Shown here in pieces: positions 1 through 6,131 of a DNA stretch of 6,376 nt (the stretch's first letter is position 1; every line of letters starts with the position of its first letter). The notes under the pieces are model-generated. The model was not told the DNA's origin, did no database searches, and saw nothing but the letters and a program-made list of their open reading frames with translations. The DNA comes from an uncultured Oscillospiraceae bacterium (GTDB lineage Bacteria > Bacillota_A > Clostridia > Oscillospirales > Oscillospiraceae): the NCBI GenBank assembly GCA_947631215.1, contig CANRKN010000121.1, forward strand, positions 1 to 6,376, read 5' to 3'. Made by a program: the position numbers and the translations under genes.

Positions 1-41
1 CGGAATTCATCTGCAAGGGGACGGTACATGGCGTCAGGTCC

Positions 42-70
42 TTTAAAATAAGATATACATAAATTATAAA
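42..70 (+). promoter_or_regulatory. Possible sigma-A-type promoter upstream of nth
   Basis: A TTTAAA box (42-47, 4 of 6 matches to TTGACA) lies 17 bases before TATAAA (65-70, 5 of 6 matches to TATAAT), in a short AT-rich stretch that contrasts with the GC-rich genes on its right. A transcript from here would begin near 77, leaving a leader of about 65 bases before the chosen nth start at 142. AT-rich DNA often yields such matches by chance, so this is only a candidate. Bases 1-41 hold nothing else I can recognise. Confidence 0.4.
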
Positions 71-129
71 GATTACCCTTGGAATTTGCAACAGGCCGTG
101 ATAAGATTTCTCAAAGAGATAAAGAAAGC

Positions 130-138
130 GGGGAAGAG
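130..138 (+). promoter_or_regulatory. Ribosome binding site deciding the nth start
   Basis: The purine run GGGGAAGAG ends 3 bases before ATG 142, with its GGGGA core about 7 bases upstream. The frame is also open back to a TTG at 79, but that codon has no Shine-Dalgarno sequence and falls almost on the predicted transcript start. The extra 21 residues would be charged and unlike the family's N-terminus. This favours 142. Confidence 0.6.
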
Positions 139-141
139 CCT

Positions 142-789
142 ATGAGAACGGCCGAACAGGTAAAGCATATCGTGCAGGCCCTGGCGGAGGAGTACCCTCT
201 CGCGGACTGCACGCTGGACTACAAGGAGGCGTGGCAGCTTCTGGTGCAGGTGCGCCTTGCTGCCCAGTGCACCGACGAGCGGGTCAACATGATATCCCCG
301 GCGCTGTTCGCCCGGTTCCCGGACCCGGAGACTATGGCCGCGGCGGAGCCGGAGGACGTGGAGCCCTATATCCACTCCTGCGGCTTTTTCCGGGGCAAGG
401 CCCGGGACATCGTGGCCGCCGCCCGGATGCTGGTGGAGGACTTTGGCGGCGTGGTGCCGGACAACATGGAGGACCTTTTAAAGCTCCCCGGCGTGGGGCG
501 GAAGAGCGCCAACCTCATTTTGGGGGACGTGTACCACAAGCCCGGCAGCGTGGTGGTAGACACCCACTGCATCAGGCTTTCCAACCGCATGGGCCTGGTG
601 GACGACATAAAGGACCCGCCCAAAATAGAGACGGCCCTGCGGGCCATTTTGCCGCCGGAGGGGTGCTCCGACTTCTGCCACCGCATCGTGTACCACGGCC
701 GGGCGGTGTGCTCCGCCCGGGCGCCCAGGTGCGAGGCGTGCTGCGTGAAGCAGTGGTGCCAGACATACGAGAAGGAGCACGATACATAA
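142..789 (+). CDS. nth: Endonuclease III (DNA glycosylase/AP lyase)
   Basis: A 215-residue protein that removes oxidised pyrimidines from DNA and cuts the abasic site in base-excision repair. The length is close to E. coli Nth (211). The helix-hairpin-helix is plain at about residues 112-133, with LPGVGRKSA carrying the catalytic lysine (K121), followed by VVDTH with the conserved aspartate (D140). The C-terminus has the iron-sulphur cluster spacing C190-x6-C197-x2-C200-x5-C206. All key residues of a working enzyme are therefore present. I start it at ATG 142, which has a purine-rich ribosome site, rather than at the in-frame TTG at 79. Its stop overlaps the next start by one base (TAATG), so it probably heads an operon with the phosphatase and MFS genes. 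MutY is less likely: the protein is short and lacks the extra C-terminal domain. Confidence 0.96.
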   Translation: MRTAEQVKHIVQALAEEYPLADCTLDYKEAWQLLVQVRLAAQCTDERVNMISPALFARFPDPETMAAAEPEDVEPYIHSCGFFRGKARDIVAAARMLVEDFGGVVPDNMEDLLKLPGVGRKSANLILGDVYHKPGSVVVDTHCIRLSNRMGLVDDIKDPPKIETALRAILPPEGCSDFCHRIVYHGRAVCSARAPRCEACCVKQWCQTYEKEHDT

Positions 790-1520
790 TGTTTTTCGAC
801 TTTGAAAATATCGACAACGCCCGGGACCTGAGCGGCCTCACGAGGCCCGACGGGGCCCGGATACGGGAGGGCATGCTCCTGCGCACCGGCCACCTGGGCC
901 GGGCCTCTGACGGGGATATCCAGCGGCTCGCGGACATGGGCCTGGGCCTCGTGGTAGACATGCGGGACAACCGGGAGCGGGAGCGGCACCCGGACCGGCC
1001 CGTGCCCGGGGCGAAGAACATCCACATCCCCCCGGTGCCGGACCTGGAGGTGTACATCCCCATCAAGAGCCAAGACCCCATGGAGGTCCGGGAGGTATTC
1101 CACCAGTTCTATAGGCTCCTGAGCCTCCATCCTCTCGCCATCGACGCCTACGGCGCCTTCTTCCGGGAGCTGCTGGCGGCGGAGGGCAAGCCGGTGCTCT
1201 GGCACTGCACCCAGGGGAAGGACCGCACCGGCGTGGGCGCGGCGCTGCTCATGAGCGCGCTGGGCTTCGACCGGGACGCGGTCATCGCCGAGTATCTGCT
1301 CACCAACCAGTTCGCCCAAAAGCAGATGGACGCCATGGCCGGGGCCCCGGAGGCGCAGAGAGCCCTCATGCGGGAGGTCTTTTTCGTCTGTGAGCGGAAC
1401 ATCCGTTTTTACTTCGACTGCATTGAAATGGAGTACGGCTCCGTCGGGCACTACCTGGAGCTGGCCCTGAACGTGGGGCCGGACGAGATCGAAAAGCTGG
1501 AAACATATTACCTGGAATAA
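789..1520 (+). CDS. Tyrosine-phosphatase-like protein, HCxxGKDRTG P-loop family
   Basis: A 243-residue, probably cytoplasmic protein of the bacterial tyrosine/dual-specificity phosphatase family that includes mycobacterial MptpB (Pfam Y_phosphatase3 type). The P-loop HCTQGKDRTG (residues 139-148) supplies nucleophile C140 and phosphate-binding R146. Upstream are family hallmarks: NARDLSGL near the N-terminus (10-17), LRTGHLGR (31-38) and VVDMRDNRERE (55-65). The end, with YGSVGHYLE (216-224) and the DEIEKLE stretch, matches the usual C-terminus. There is no signal peptide or membrane segment. The start is ATG 789, overlapping the nth stop (TAATG), with AAGGAG 11 bases upstream. The frame stays open back to 231, but that part only shadows nth. 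Members with K-D in the P-loop can act on phosphotyrosine, phosphoserine/threonine or phosphoinositides, so the substrate here is unknown. No kinase is seen nearby. Confidence 0.9.
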   Translation: MFFDFENIDNARDLSGLTRPDGARIREGMLLRTGHLGRASDGDIQRLADMGLGLVVDMRDNRERERHPDRPVPGAKNIHIPPVPDLEVYIPIKSQDPMEVREVFHQFYRLLSLHPLAIDAYGAFFRELLAAEGKPVLWHCTQGKDRTGVGAALLMSALGFDRDAVIAEYLLTNQFAQKQMDAMAGAPEAQRALMREVFFVCERNIRFYFDCIEMEYGSVGHYLELALNVGPDEIEKLETYYLE

Positions 1521-1532
1521 GGAGAGTACATA

Positions 1533-2696
1533 ATGGGTTCGCTGCTCGTCGCCGTCATCTATCTCGCCTTTGTGAGCCTGGGGCTGCCTGACTCCCTGCT
1601 GGGCTCCGCCTGGCCCACCATGCAGACCGCCTTTCAGGTGCCCTCCTCCTATGCCGGGTATGTGTCCATGGCCATCGCGTTCATGACCATCCTGTCGGCC
1701 CTGGCCAGCCCCCGGCTCATCCGGAGGCTGCCCACGCCCTGGATCGTCATCGGGTCCACGGGCCTTACCGTGGCGGGGCTTCTGGGCTTTTCCTTCTGCA
1801 CGAAGTACTGGATGCTCTTCCTCTTCGCCGTGCCCTACGGCCTGGGGGCCGGGAGCGTGGATGCGTCCCTCAATCACTACGTGGCGAACCACTACTCCTC
1901 CTCGGTGATGAACTTCCTCCACTGCTTCTATGGCCTGGGGGCGGTCATCAGCCCCAATTTGATGGCCCTGGCCCTGCGGTATGCCCGGTGGAACGAGGGC
2001 TACCGCTGGACGGCGTATTTACAGCTCGCCATCCTCGCGGTATGTGTGCTGTCCCTGCCCCTGTGGAAGCGGGGCCAGGGGCCCGGGGAGCAGGAGGCGG
2101 AGGAGACCGCCGGGATAACGGAGACGCTGAAACGGCCTGGGGTGGTGCTGACGCTCGTCGGCTTTTTCGCCTATTGCGCCGGGGAGGCCACTGCCTTTCT
2201 CTGGACCAGCAGCTACTTTGCCGGCACGAAGCAGGACATGAGCCGGGAGCTCATCGCCTCTTTCGGCTCGCTGGTCTACGGCGGGCTGATGCTGGGCCGG
2301 CTCATCTCCGGCTTCATCTCCAATAAGCTAGGGGATAGAAAGCTCATCCGCCTGGGCGTCGCCGTAGAATTTGTGGGCCTGGCCCTGGTGGCATTGCCCT
2401 TCAAGGGCTACGCTATGGCCGCTGTAGGCTTCGTCCTCACCGGCACGGGCATGGGCCCGGTCTATCCCGCCATCCAGCACATGGCCCCCGCCAACTTCGG
2501 GAAAAAGTACAGCGCGGCGGTGATAGGCCTGCAAATGGCCTCGGCCTATACGGGCAGCACCTTCATGCCCACGGTGTTCGGCCATATCCAGCAGGGGATG
2601 GGCATCGGTATCATGCCCCTGTACCTTGCCCTCTTCGCCGCGCTGAACATCGGCATGCTGGAATTGGCCTACCGCCGGCTCAAAGAAGGGGAATAA
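1533..2696 (+). CDS. MFS transporter, FucP-like sugar permease type
   Basis: A 387-residue membrane protein of the major facilitator superfamily, hydrophobic nearly throughout, with room for about 12 helices in two halves joined by a charged cytoplasmic loop (about 178-202). Residues 108-114 (SVDASLN) and 130-141 (HCFYGLGAVISP) are of the kind found in the FucP/COG0738 branch. The second half carries the MFS loop signature GRLISGFISNKLGDRK (255-270), whereas the equivalent loop in the first half (near 60-70) is degenerate. TAAGGAG ends 8 bases before ATG 1533; the TAA is also the stop of the phosphatase gene, so the two are closely linked. Transport by a proton- or sodium-coupled mechanism is normal for the family. 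The substrate cannot be read from the sequence; a sugar is the first guess, and an exporter role is not excluded. Two hairpins follow the stop. Confidence 0.88.
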   Translation: MGSLLVAVIYLAFVSLGLPDSLLGSAWPTMQTAFQVPSSYAGYVSMAIAFMTILSALASPRLIRRLPTPWIVIGSTGLTVAGLLGFSFCTKYWMLFLFAVPYGLGAGSVDASLNHYVANHYSSSVMNFLHCFYGLGAVISPNLMALALRYARWNEGYRWTAYLQLAILAVCVLSLPLWKRGQGPGEQEAEETAGITETLKRPGVVLTLVGFFAYCAGEATAFLWTSSYFAGTKQDMSRELIASFGSLVYGGLMLGRLISGFISNKLGDRKLIRLGVAVEFVGLALVALPFKGYAMAAVGFVLTGTGMGPVYPAIQHMAPANFGKKYSAAVIGLQMASAYTGSTFMPTVFGHIQQGMGIGIMPLYLALFAALNIGMLELAYRRLKEGE

Positions 2697-2712
2697 CCCG
2701 ACGGGCGTCGGG
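2697..2712 (+). other. Small stem-loop directly after the MFS stop codon
   Basis: CCCGAC and GTCGGG form a perfect 6-bp stem with a GGGC loop, beginning at the base after the TAA. No T-run follows, so on its own it is not a typical terminator. It may protect the 3' end of the transcript or be chance in GC-rich DNA. Confidence 0.4.
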
Positions 2713-2732
2713 TGGGTCCGCAGCAGCATGAA

Positions 2733-2758
2733 AAAAGCGCCGCAGATGCGGCGCTTTT
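2733..2758. terminator. Bidirectional intrinsic terminator between convergent operons
   Basis: GCGCCGC (2737-2743) and GCGGCGC (2748-2754) pair perfectly around an AGAT loop, and flanking AAAA/TTTT extends the stem to 11 bp. On the + strand the stem is followed by TTTTCG and then further T-rich DNA. On the - strand it is followed by six T residues. It lies 37 bases after the MFS stop and 12 bases after the malQ stop, so it can end both transcripts. Confidence 0.88.
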
Positions 2759-2769
2759 CGTTTGTCTTT

Positions 2770-4251
2770 TTACCGCCCGAAGAGGACGGTGAGGTTTCGT
2801 ATCCGCCGGGCGAGGGCGGGGCTGGCCTGGCCGGGCAGCATGCGCCACTGCCAGTTGCCCTCGGGGATGCCGGGGGTGTTCATCCGGGCCTCCGGCCCCA
2901 GTTCCAGGTAGTCCTGCATCTGGGCCGCGAACAGCCGGGCCACGGAGCCCATGCCGCCCCGGAGGATGCCCCAGTCATAGCCCTCGGCGGAGCTCAGGCC
3001 CAGATAGGCCTTTGCTTTGGCCACGTCGGCGGGATGGGCCTCCGCCAGCCAGCCCCGGAGGGTGGTGTTGTCGTGGGTGCCGGTGTAGCAGATGCAGTTC
3101 TCCCCGTACCGGTGGGGCAGGTAGTCGCTGGTCTCCCGGTGGTCGAAGGCGAACTGGAGGATCTTCATGCCCGGGAAGCCGGACAGGTCCAGCAGGGCCT
3201 GTACCTCCGGGGTGGTGAAGCCCAGGTCCTCGGCGATGATATTGCAGCCGGGGAATTTGTCCTGGAGCATATGGATGAAAGCGGCCCCAGGGCCGGGCAC
3301 CCATTTGCCGTTGATGGCGGTGGCGTCCCCGTAGGGCACGGCCCAGTAGCTCTCCAGGCCGCGGAAGTGGTCGATGCGGGCCACGTCGAACCGCTCCAAT
3401 GTGGAGCGCATGCGCCTCTCCCACCAGGAAAAGCCGTCATCCTGCATCCGTTCCCAGTGGTAGAGGGGGTTGCCCCAGAGCTGGCCGTCGGCGGTGAAGG
3501 CGTCGGGGGGTACGCCCGCCACGGCGGTGGGCACGTTGTCCTCATCCAGCTGGAAGTTCTGGGGGCTTGCCCACACGTCCGCCGAGTCCATGGCCACGTA
3601 GATGGGCAGGTCGCCGATGAGCCCCACGCCCTTTTGAACGGCGTAGGCCTTGAGGGCGTCCCACTGTTTCTGGAAGAGATATTGCAGGTAGATGAAAAAC
3701 CGCACGTCCCGGTCAAGCTCCTGCCGCCAGTGGGCCACGGCGTCAGGCTCGCGCATGCGTATGTCCGCGGGCCATCCGGTCCAGGCGGCCATGCCGAAAT
3801 GGCGCTTCAGGGCCATGAACAGGGCGTAGTCATTGAGCCAGGCGGCGTTTTTCTCGGCGAAGGCCGCCATAGCGTCACGGTCCCGGTCCCAGCCTCTGTC
3901 GAAGGCCTTTTCCAGCAGGGTGAAGCGGCTTTCATACACCGCGCCGTAGTCCACCCGGCCCGGGTCGCCGCCCCAGAAGGGGGCGGCGGCCTCGCCGGCC
4001 GTGAGAAGGCCGGCGGCGATGAGCATGTCCGGGTCTATGTAATAGGGATTGCCCGCGAAGGCGGAGAAGGATTGATAGGGGCTGTCTCCGTAGCTGATGG
4101 GCCCCACGGGCAGCATCTGCCAGTATTTCTGCCCGGCGGCGGCCAGGAAATCTATGAACTCATAGGCAGCCTTGCCCAAAGTGCCGATGCCGTAGGGGGA
4201 GGGCAGGGAGGAGACAGCGAGAAGTATCGCTGCAGAGCGTTCGATAGGCAT
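2770..4251 (-). CDS. malQ: 4-alpha-glucanotransferase (amylomaltase, GH77)
   Basis: A 493-residue cytoplasmic enzyme that transfers glucan segments between maltodextrins, releasing glucose and lengthening the acceptor chain. It has the usual compact bacterial amylomaltase length. Family motifs in order: SSLPSPYGIGTLG (14-26), GDSPYQSFSAFAGNP (55-69), GDLPIYVA (213-220), RIDHFRG (292-298) with nucleophile D294, IIAEDLG (338-344) with acid/base E341, and GTHDN (391-395) with D394. The end carries MNTPGIPEGNWQWR (457-470), as in the family. All three catalytic acids are intact. The start is ATG 4251, 9 bases after the malG stop and in the same frame. The ribosome site AAAGGA overlaps the end of malG, with a rather long 12-base spacing. 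As last gene of the uptake operon, it points to maltodextrin as the transported substrate. The shared hairpin terminator lies just downstream. Confidence 0.97.
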   Translation of the reverse strand: MPIERSAAILLAVSSLPSPYGIGTLGKAAYEFIDFLAAAGQKYWQMLPVGPISYGDSPYQSFSAFAGNPYYIDPDMLIAAGLLTAGEAAAPFWGGDPGRVDYGAVYESRFTLLEKAFDRGWDRDRDAMAAFAEKNAAWLNDYALFMALKRHFGMAAWTGWPADIRMREPDAVAHWRQELDRDVRFFIYLQYLFQKQWDALKAYAVQKGVGLIGDLPIYVAMDSADVWASPQNFQLDEDNVPTAVAGVPPDAFTADGQLWGNPLYHWERMQDDGFSWWERRMRSTLERFDVARIDHFRGLESYWAVPYGDATAINGKWVPGPGAAFIHMLQDKFPGCNIIAEDLGFTTPEVQALLDLSGFPGMKILQFAFDHRETSDYLPHRYGENCICYTGTHDNTTLRGWLAEAHPADVAKAKAYLGLSSAEGYDWGILRGGMGSVARLFAAQMQDYLELGPEARMNTPGIPEGNWQWRMLPGQASPALARRIRNLTVLFGR

Positions 4252-4260
4252 ACGTGTTTA

Positions 4261-5109
4261 TTATCCTTTCACAGCGCCGGCGGCGACGCCTTTGATGATA
4301 TGTTTCTGGCAGGTGAGGTAGAACACCACCACGGGGATGATGCTCAAAAGGATCAGCGCCATAGTGGCGCCCAGGTCCACGGAGCCGTAGCTGCCTTTCA
4401 GGTACTGGATGTGGATGGGGATGGTCATGTACTTGGTCCGGTCCAGCACCAGGTAGGGCAGCAGGTAGTCGTTCCACACCCACATGATCTCCAGCACACC
4501 CACGGATATCATGGTGGGCTTGAGCATGGGGAACACCACGGAGAAGAAGGTGCGGATGGGGCTGCACCCGTCGATGACCGCGGCCTCCTCGATCTCCAGG
4601 GGGATACTGTGCACGAAGCCCGTGAACATGAATACCGCGAGGCCCGCCCCAAAGCCCAGGTAGATGATGGGGATGGTCCAGGGGGTATTCAGCTTCAGGG
4701 TGTCCGCCGTGGTGGACAGGGTGAACATCACCATCTGGAAGGGCACCACCATGGAGAACAGGCAGAGATAGTAGACGATCTTGGTGAAGGTGCTGCCCAC
4801 CCGGGAGATGTACCAGGCGGCCATGGAGGTGCAGATGAGGATGAGGCCGGTGGACACCAGGGTGATGAAGAGGCTGTAGAACACGCTCTTCCAGAAGGGA
4901 TAGTTGCCGAAGGTCATGCCCTTGACGAAGTTGTCAAAGCCCACGAAGGACTCGGAGTTGGGCAGGGCGAAAGCGTTTTGGTTCACGGCGGCGTTGGTCT
5001 TGAAGGCGTTGACGGCCACCGTGATGATGGGGATGATCCAGAGTATGCCCACCACGATGAAACAGGCGGTGAGGATGTTGCTCCCCTTGGAATAACGGCG
5101 GGTCTTCAT
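4261..5109 (-). CDS. Carbohydrate ABC transporter permease, MalG-like
   Basis: A 282-residue inner-membrane permease of the CUT1 carbohydrate importer group. About six hydrophobic helices are visible (roughly 12-34, 74-97, 108-130, 144-166, 199-220, 248-268). The cytoplasmic EAA loop that docks with the ATPase is clear: EEAAVIDG at 174-181, then FPMLKP at 193-198. The C-terminal HIIKGVAAGAVKG is typical of MalG-type subunits. The ATG overlaps the stop of the malF-like gene in a TAATG junction, and a near-perfect ribosome site AAAGGAGGT (complement of 5119-5127) precedes it. This implies coupled, efficient translation and equal subunit numbers. The position before malQ suggests maltose or maltodextrin as substrate, but permeases of this family for other sugars look alike, so I leave the symbol blank. 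The gene ends in two in-frame stops, TAA TAA. Confidence 0.93.
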   Translation of the reverse strand: MKTRRYSKGSNILTACFIVVGILWIIPIITVAVNAFKTNAAVNQNAFALPNSESFVGFDNFVKGMTFGNYPFWKSVFYSLFITLVSTGLILICTSMAAWYISRVGSTFTKIVYYLCLFSMVVPFQMVMFTLSTTADTLKLNTPWTIPIIYLGFGAGLAVFMFTGFVHSIPLEIEEAAVIDGCSPIRTFFSVVFPMLKPTMISVGVLEIMWVWNDYLLPYLVLDRTKYMTIPIHIQYLKGSYGSVDLGATMALILLSIIPVVVFYLTCQKHIIKGVAAGAVKG

Positions 5110-6023
5110 TACGCCTGCACCTCCTTTTTCCGGGTGGCGGAGAGCTGGGCGATCGCCAGGCTGGCCACCAGGATGAAGAACACCACGGCCTTGGCCTGGG
5201 CCGCGCCGTGCCAGTTCTTGTTGATGTTATAAGTAGAGTAGATATTCAAAGCCAGAAGCTCGGTCATGTTCACCTTGCCGCCGTTCATCATTACAGACGG
5301 GGCGCCGCCGGTGAGGGCCAGGTTCTGGTCAAAGAGCTTGAAGGAATTGGTCAGGGTCAGGAACATGCAGATGGTGATGGAGGGCATCACGTTGGGGATG
5401 ACCACCCGGAAGAGGGTCTGGCGCTTGTTGGCGCCGTCGATCTTGGCGGCCTCCAGCATGTCCTCCGGCACGGCCTGCAGGCCCGCGATGTAGATGATCA
5501 TCATGTAGCCTATCTGCTGCCAGGCCACCAGTATCACCAGGCCCCAGAAGCCGTAGGTGGCGTTGGCGGTGAGATAGGTGCTGTAGTGCTTTAAGATGGC
5601 GTCGAAGATCATGGACCAGATGTAGCCCAGGACCACGCCGCCGATGAGGTTGGGCATGAAGAACACGGTGCGGAACAGGTTCGCGCCCCGCATCTTCTGG
5701 GTCAGCGCGTAGGCGATGGTGAACGCCAGCACGTTGATGAGCACGATGGACACGATGGCGAACAGGGCGGTGTTCTTGAACGCGTGGATGAAGCCCGCGT
5801 CCTTAAAGGCCTTCACGTAGTTGCCCCAGCCCACCCAGGTGGCGTCCTTGGGGGTGTTGAAGTTGCAGAAGGAGAGGTATATGCCCTGTGCGAAGGGCCA
5901 GAGAAAACCTATGCAGAAGCAGATGAGCGTGGGCAGCAGAAACACCGGGAACCACCGGCGGATGGGCCGGCGGATAAGGTTGCTGCTCAGCACGGAAGTA
6001 TCATGATGTTTCTTCCTTTTCAA
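5109..6023 (-). CDS. Carbohydrate ABC transporter permease, MalF-like
   Basis: A 304-residue inner-membrane permease of the CUT1 group, partner of the MalG-like protein. A basic N-terminus (MKRKKHH, RRPIRR) precedes about six hydrophobic helices (roughly 25-50, 84-108, 116-140, 155-182, 213-230, 275-295). The EAA loop is EAAKIDG at 191-197, followed by VVIP at 207-210. The protein is much shorter than E. coli MalF (514 residues) and lacks its large external loop, as is usual in Gram-positive bacteria. The start codon is TTG at 6023, supported by a GAGGG ribosome site 6 bases upstream. No in-frame ATG lies near, and the frame cannot begin later without losing the basic N-terminus. The substrate is probably maltodextrin, from the neighbouring malQ. 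Confidence 0.93.
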   Translation of the reverse strand: MKRKKHHDTSVLSSNLIRRPIRRWFPVFLLPTLICFCIGFLWPFAQGIYLSFCNFNTPKDATWVGWGNYVKAFKDAGFIHAFKNTALFAIVSIVLINVLAFTIAYALTQKMRGANLFRTVFFMPNLIGGVVLGYIWSMIFDAILKHYSTYLTANATYGFWGLVILVAWQQIGYMMIIYIAGLQAVPEDMLEAAKIDGANKRQTLFRVVIPNVMPSITICMFLTLTNSFKLFDQNLALTGGAPSVMMNGGKVNMTELLALNIYSTYNINKNWHGAAQAKAVVFFILVASLAIAQLSATRKKEVQA

Positions 6024-6029
6024 GGGTAT

Positions 6030-6034
6030 CCCTC
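6030..6034 (-). promoter_or_regulatory. Ribosome binding site deciding the TTG start of the MalF-like gene
   Basis: On the - strand GAGGG stands 6 bases before the TTG at 6023. The nearest ATG on this strand (at about 6004) is in another frame and meets a stop after five codons. The TTG is thus the best start for this permease. Confidence 0.7.
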
Positions 6035-6075
6035 GCTTTCAAATAGGGTTATTCAAGGAAAGCGCAAATTCCGAA

Positions 6076-6103
6076 GCAGGGGCGGGCGTATGCCCGCCCC
6101 TGC
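6076..6103 (-). other. GC-rich stem-loop between binding-protein and permease genes
   Basis: A perfect 12-bp inverted repeat, arms 6076-6087 and 6092-6103, with a 4-base loop, lies 28 bases after the stop of the binding-protein gene. On the - strand the bases after the stem read TTCGGAATTTG, not a run of T, so it is not a strong intrinsic terminator. In many CUT1 operons a structure at this place stabilises the binding-protein message or lowers read-through into the permeases, giving more binding protein than channel. That role is inferred here. The rest of the 108-base gap (6024-6131) shows only the ribosome site of the next gene. Confidence 0.75.
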
Positions 6104-6131
6104 CGGGAAAAACAGGGTATCTAAGGGGTCA

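Noticed and set aside
79..141. Upstream TTG start for nth
   Set aside because: No ribosome site, nearly coincident with the predicted transcript start, and the added residues do not resemble the family.
231..788. N-terminal extension of the phosphatase frame back to 231
   Set aside because: The region codes for nth in another frame, and the extension reads as Gly/Arg/Pro-rich shadow. The family N-terminus begins just after ATG 789, which has a ribosome site.
366..1922. A 518-codon open frame on the - strand, opposite nth, the phosphatase and the MFS gene
   Set aside because: It spans three real genes in antisense, is low in complexity (H, G, R, P rich) and has no recognisable motif.
2728..5232. 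An 834-codon open frame on the + strand, opposite malQ and the MalG-like gene
   Set aside because: It is antisense to genes with intact catalytic and EAA motifs. Its translation is rich in G, H, V, A and E without domain pattern, its ATG lies beside the terminator stem with no ribosome site, and long shadow frames are common in GC-rich DNA.
6023..6121. Eight-base direct repeat AGGGTATC at 6023-6030 and 6114-6121, flanking the stem-loop
   Set aside because: Too short to claim a target-site duplication. One copy overlaps the ribosome site, and the DNA between shows no mobile-element features beyond the hairpin.
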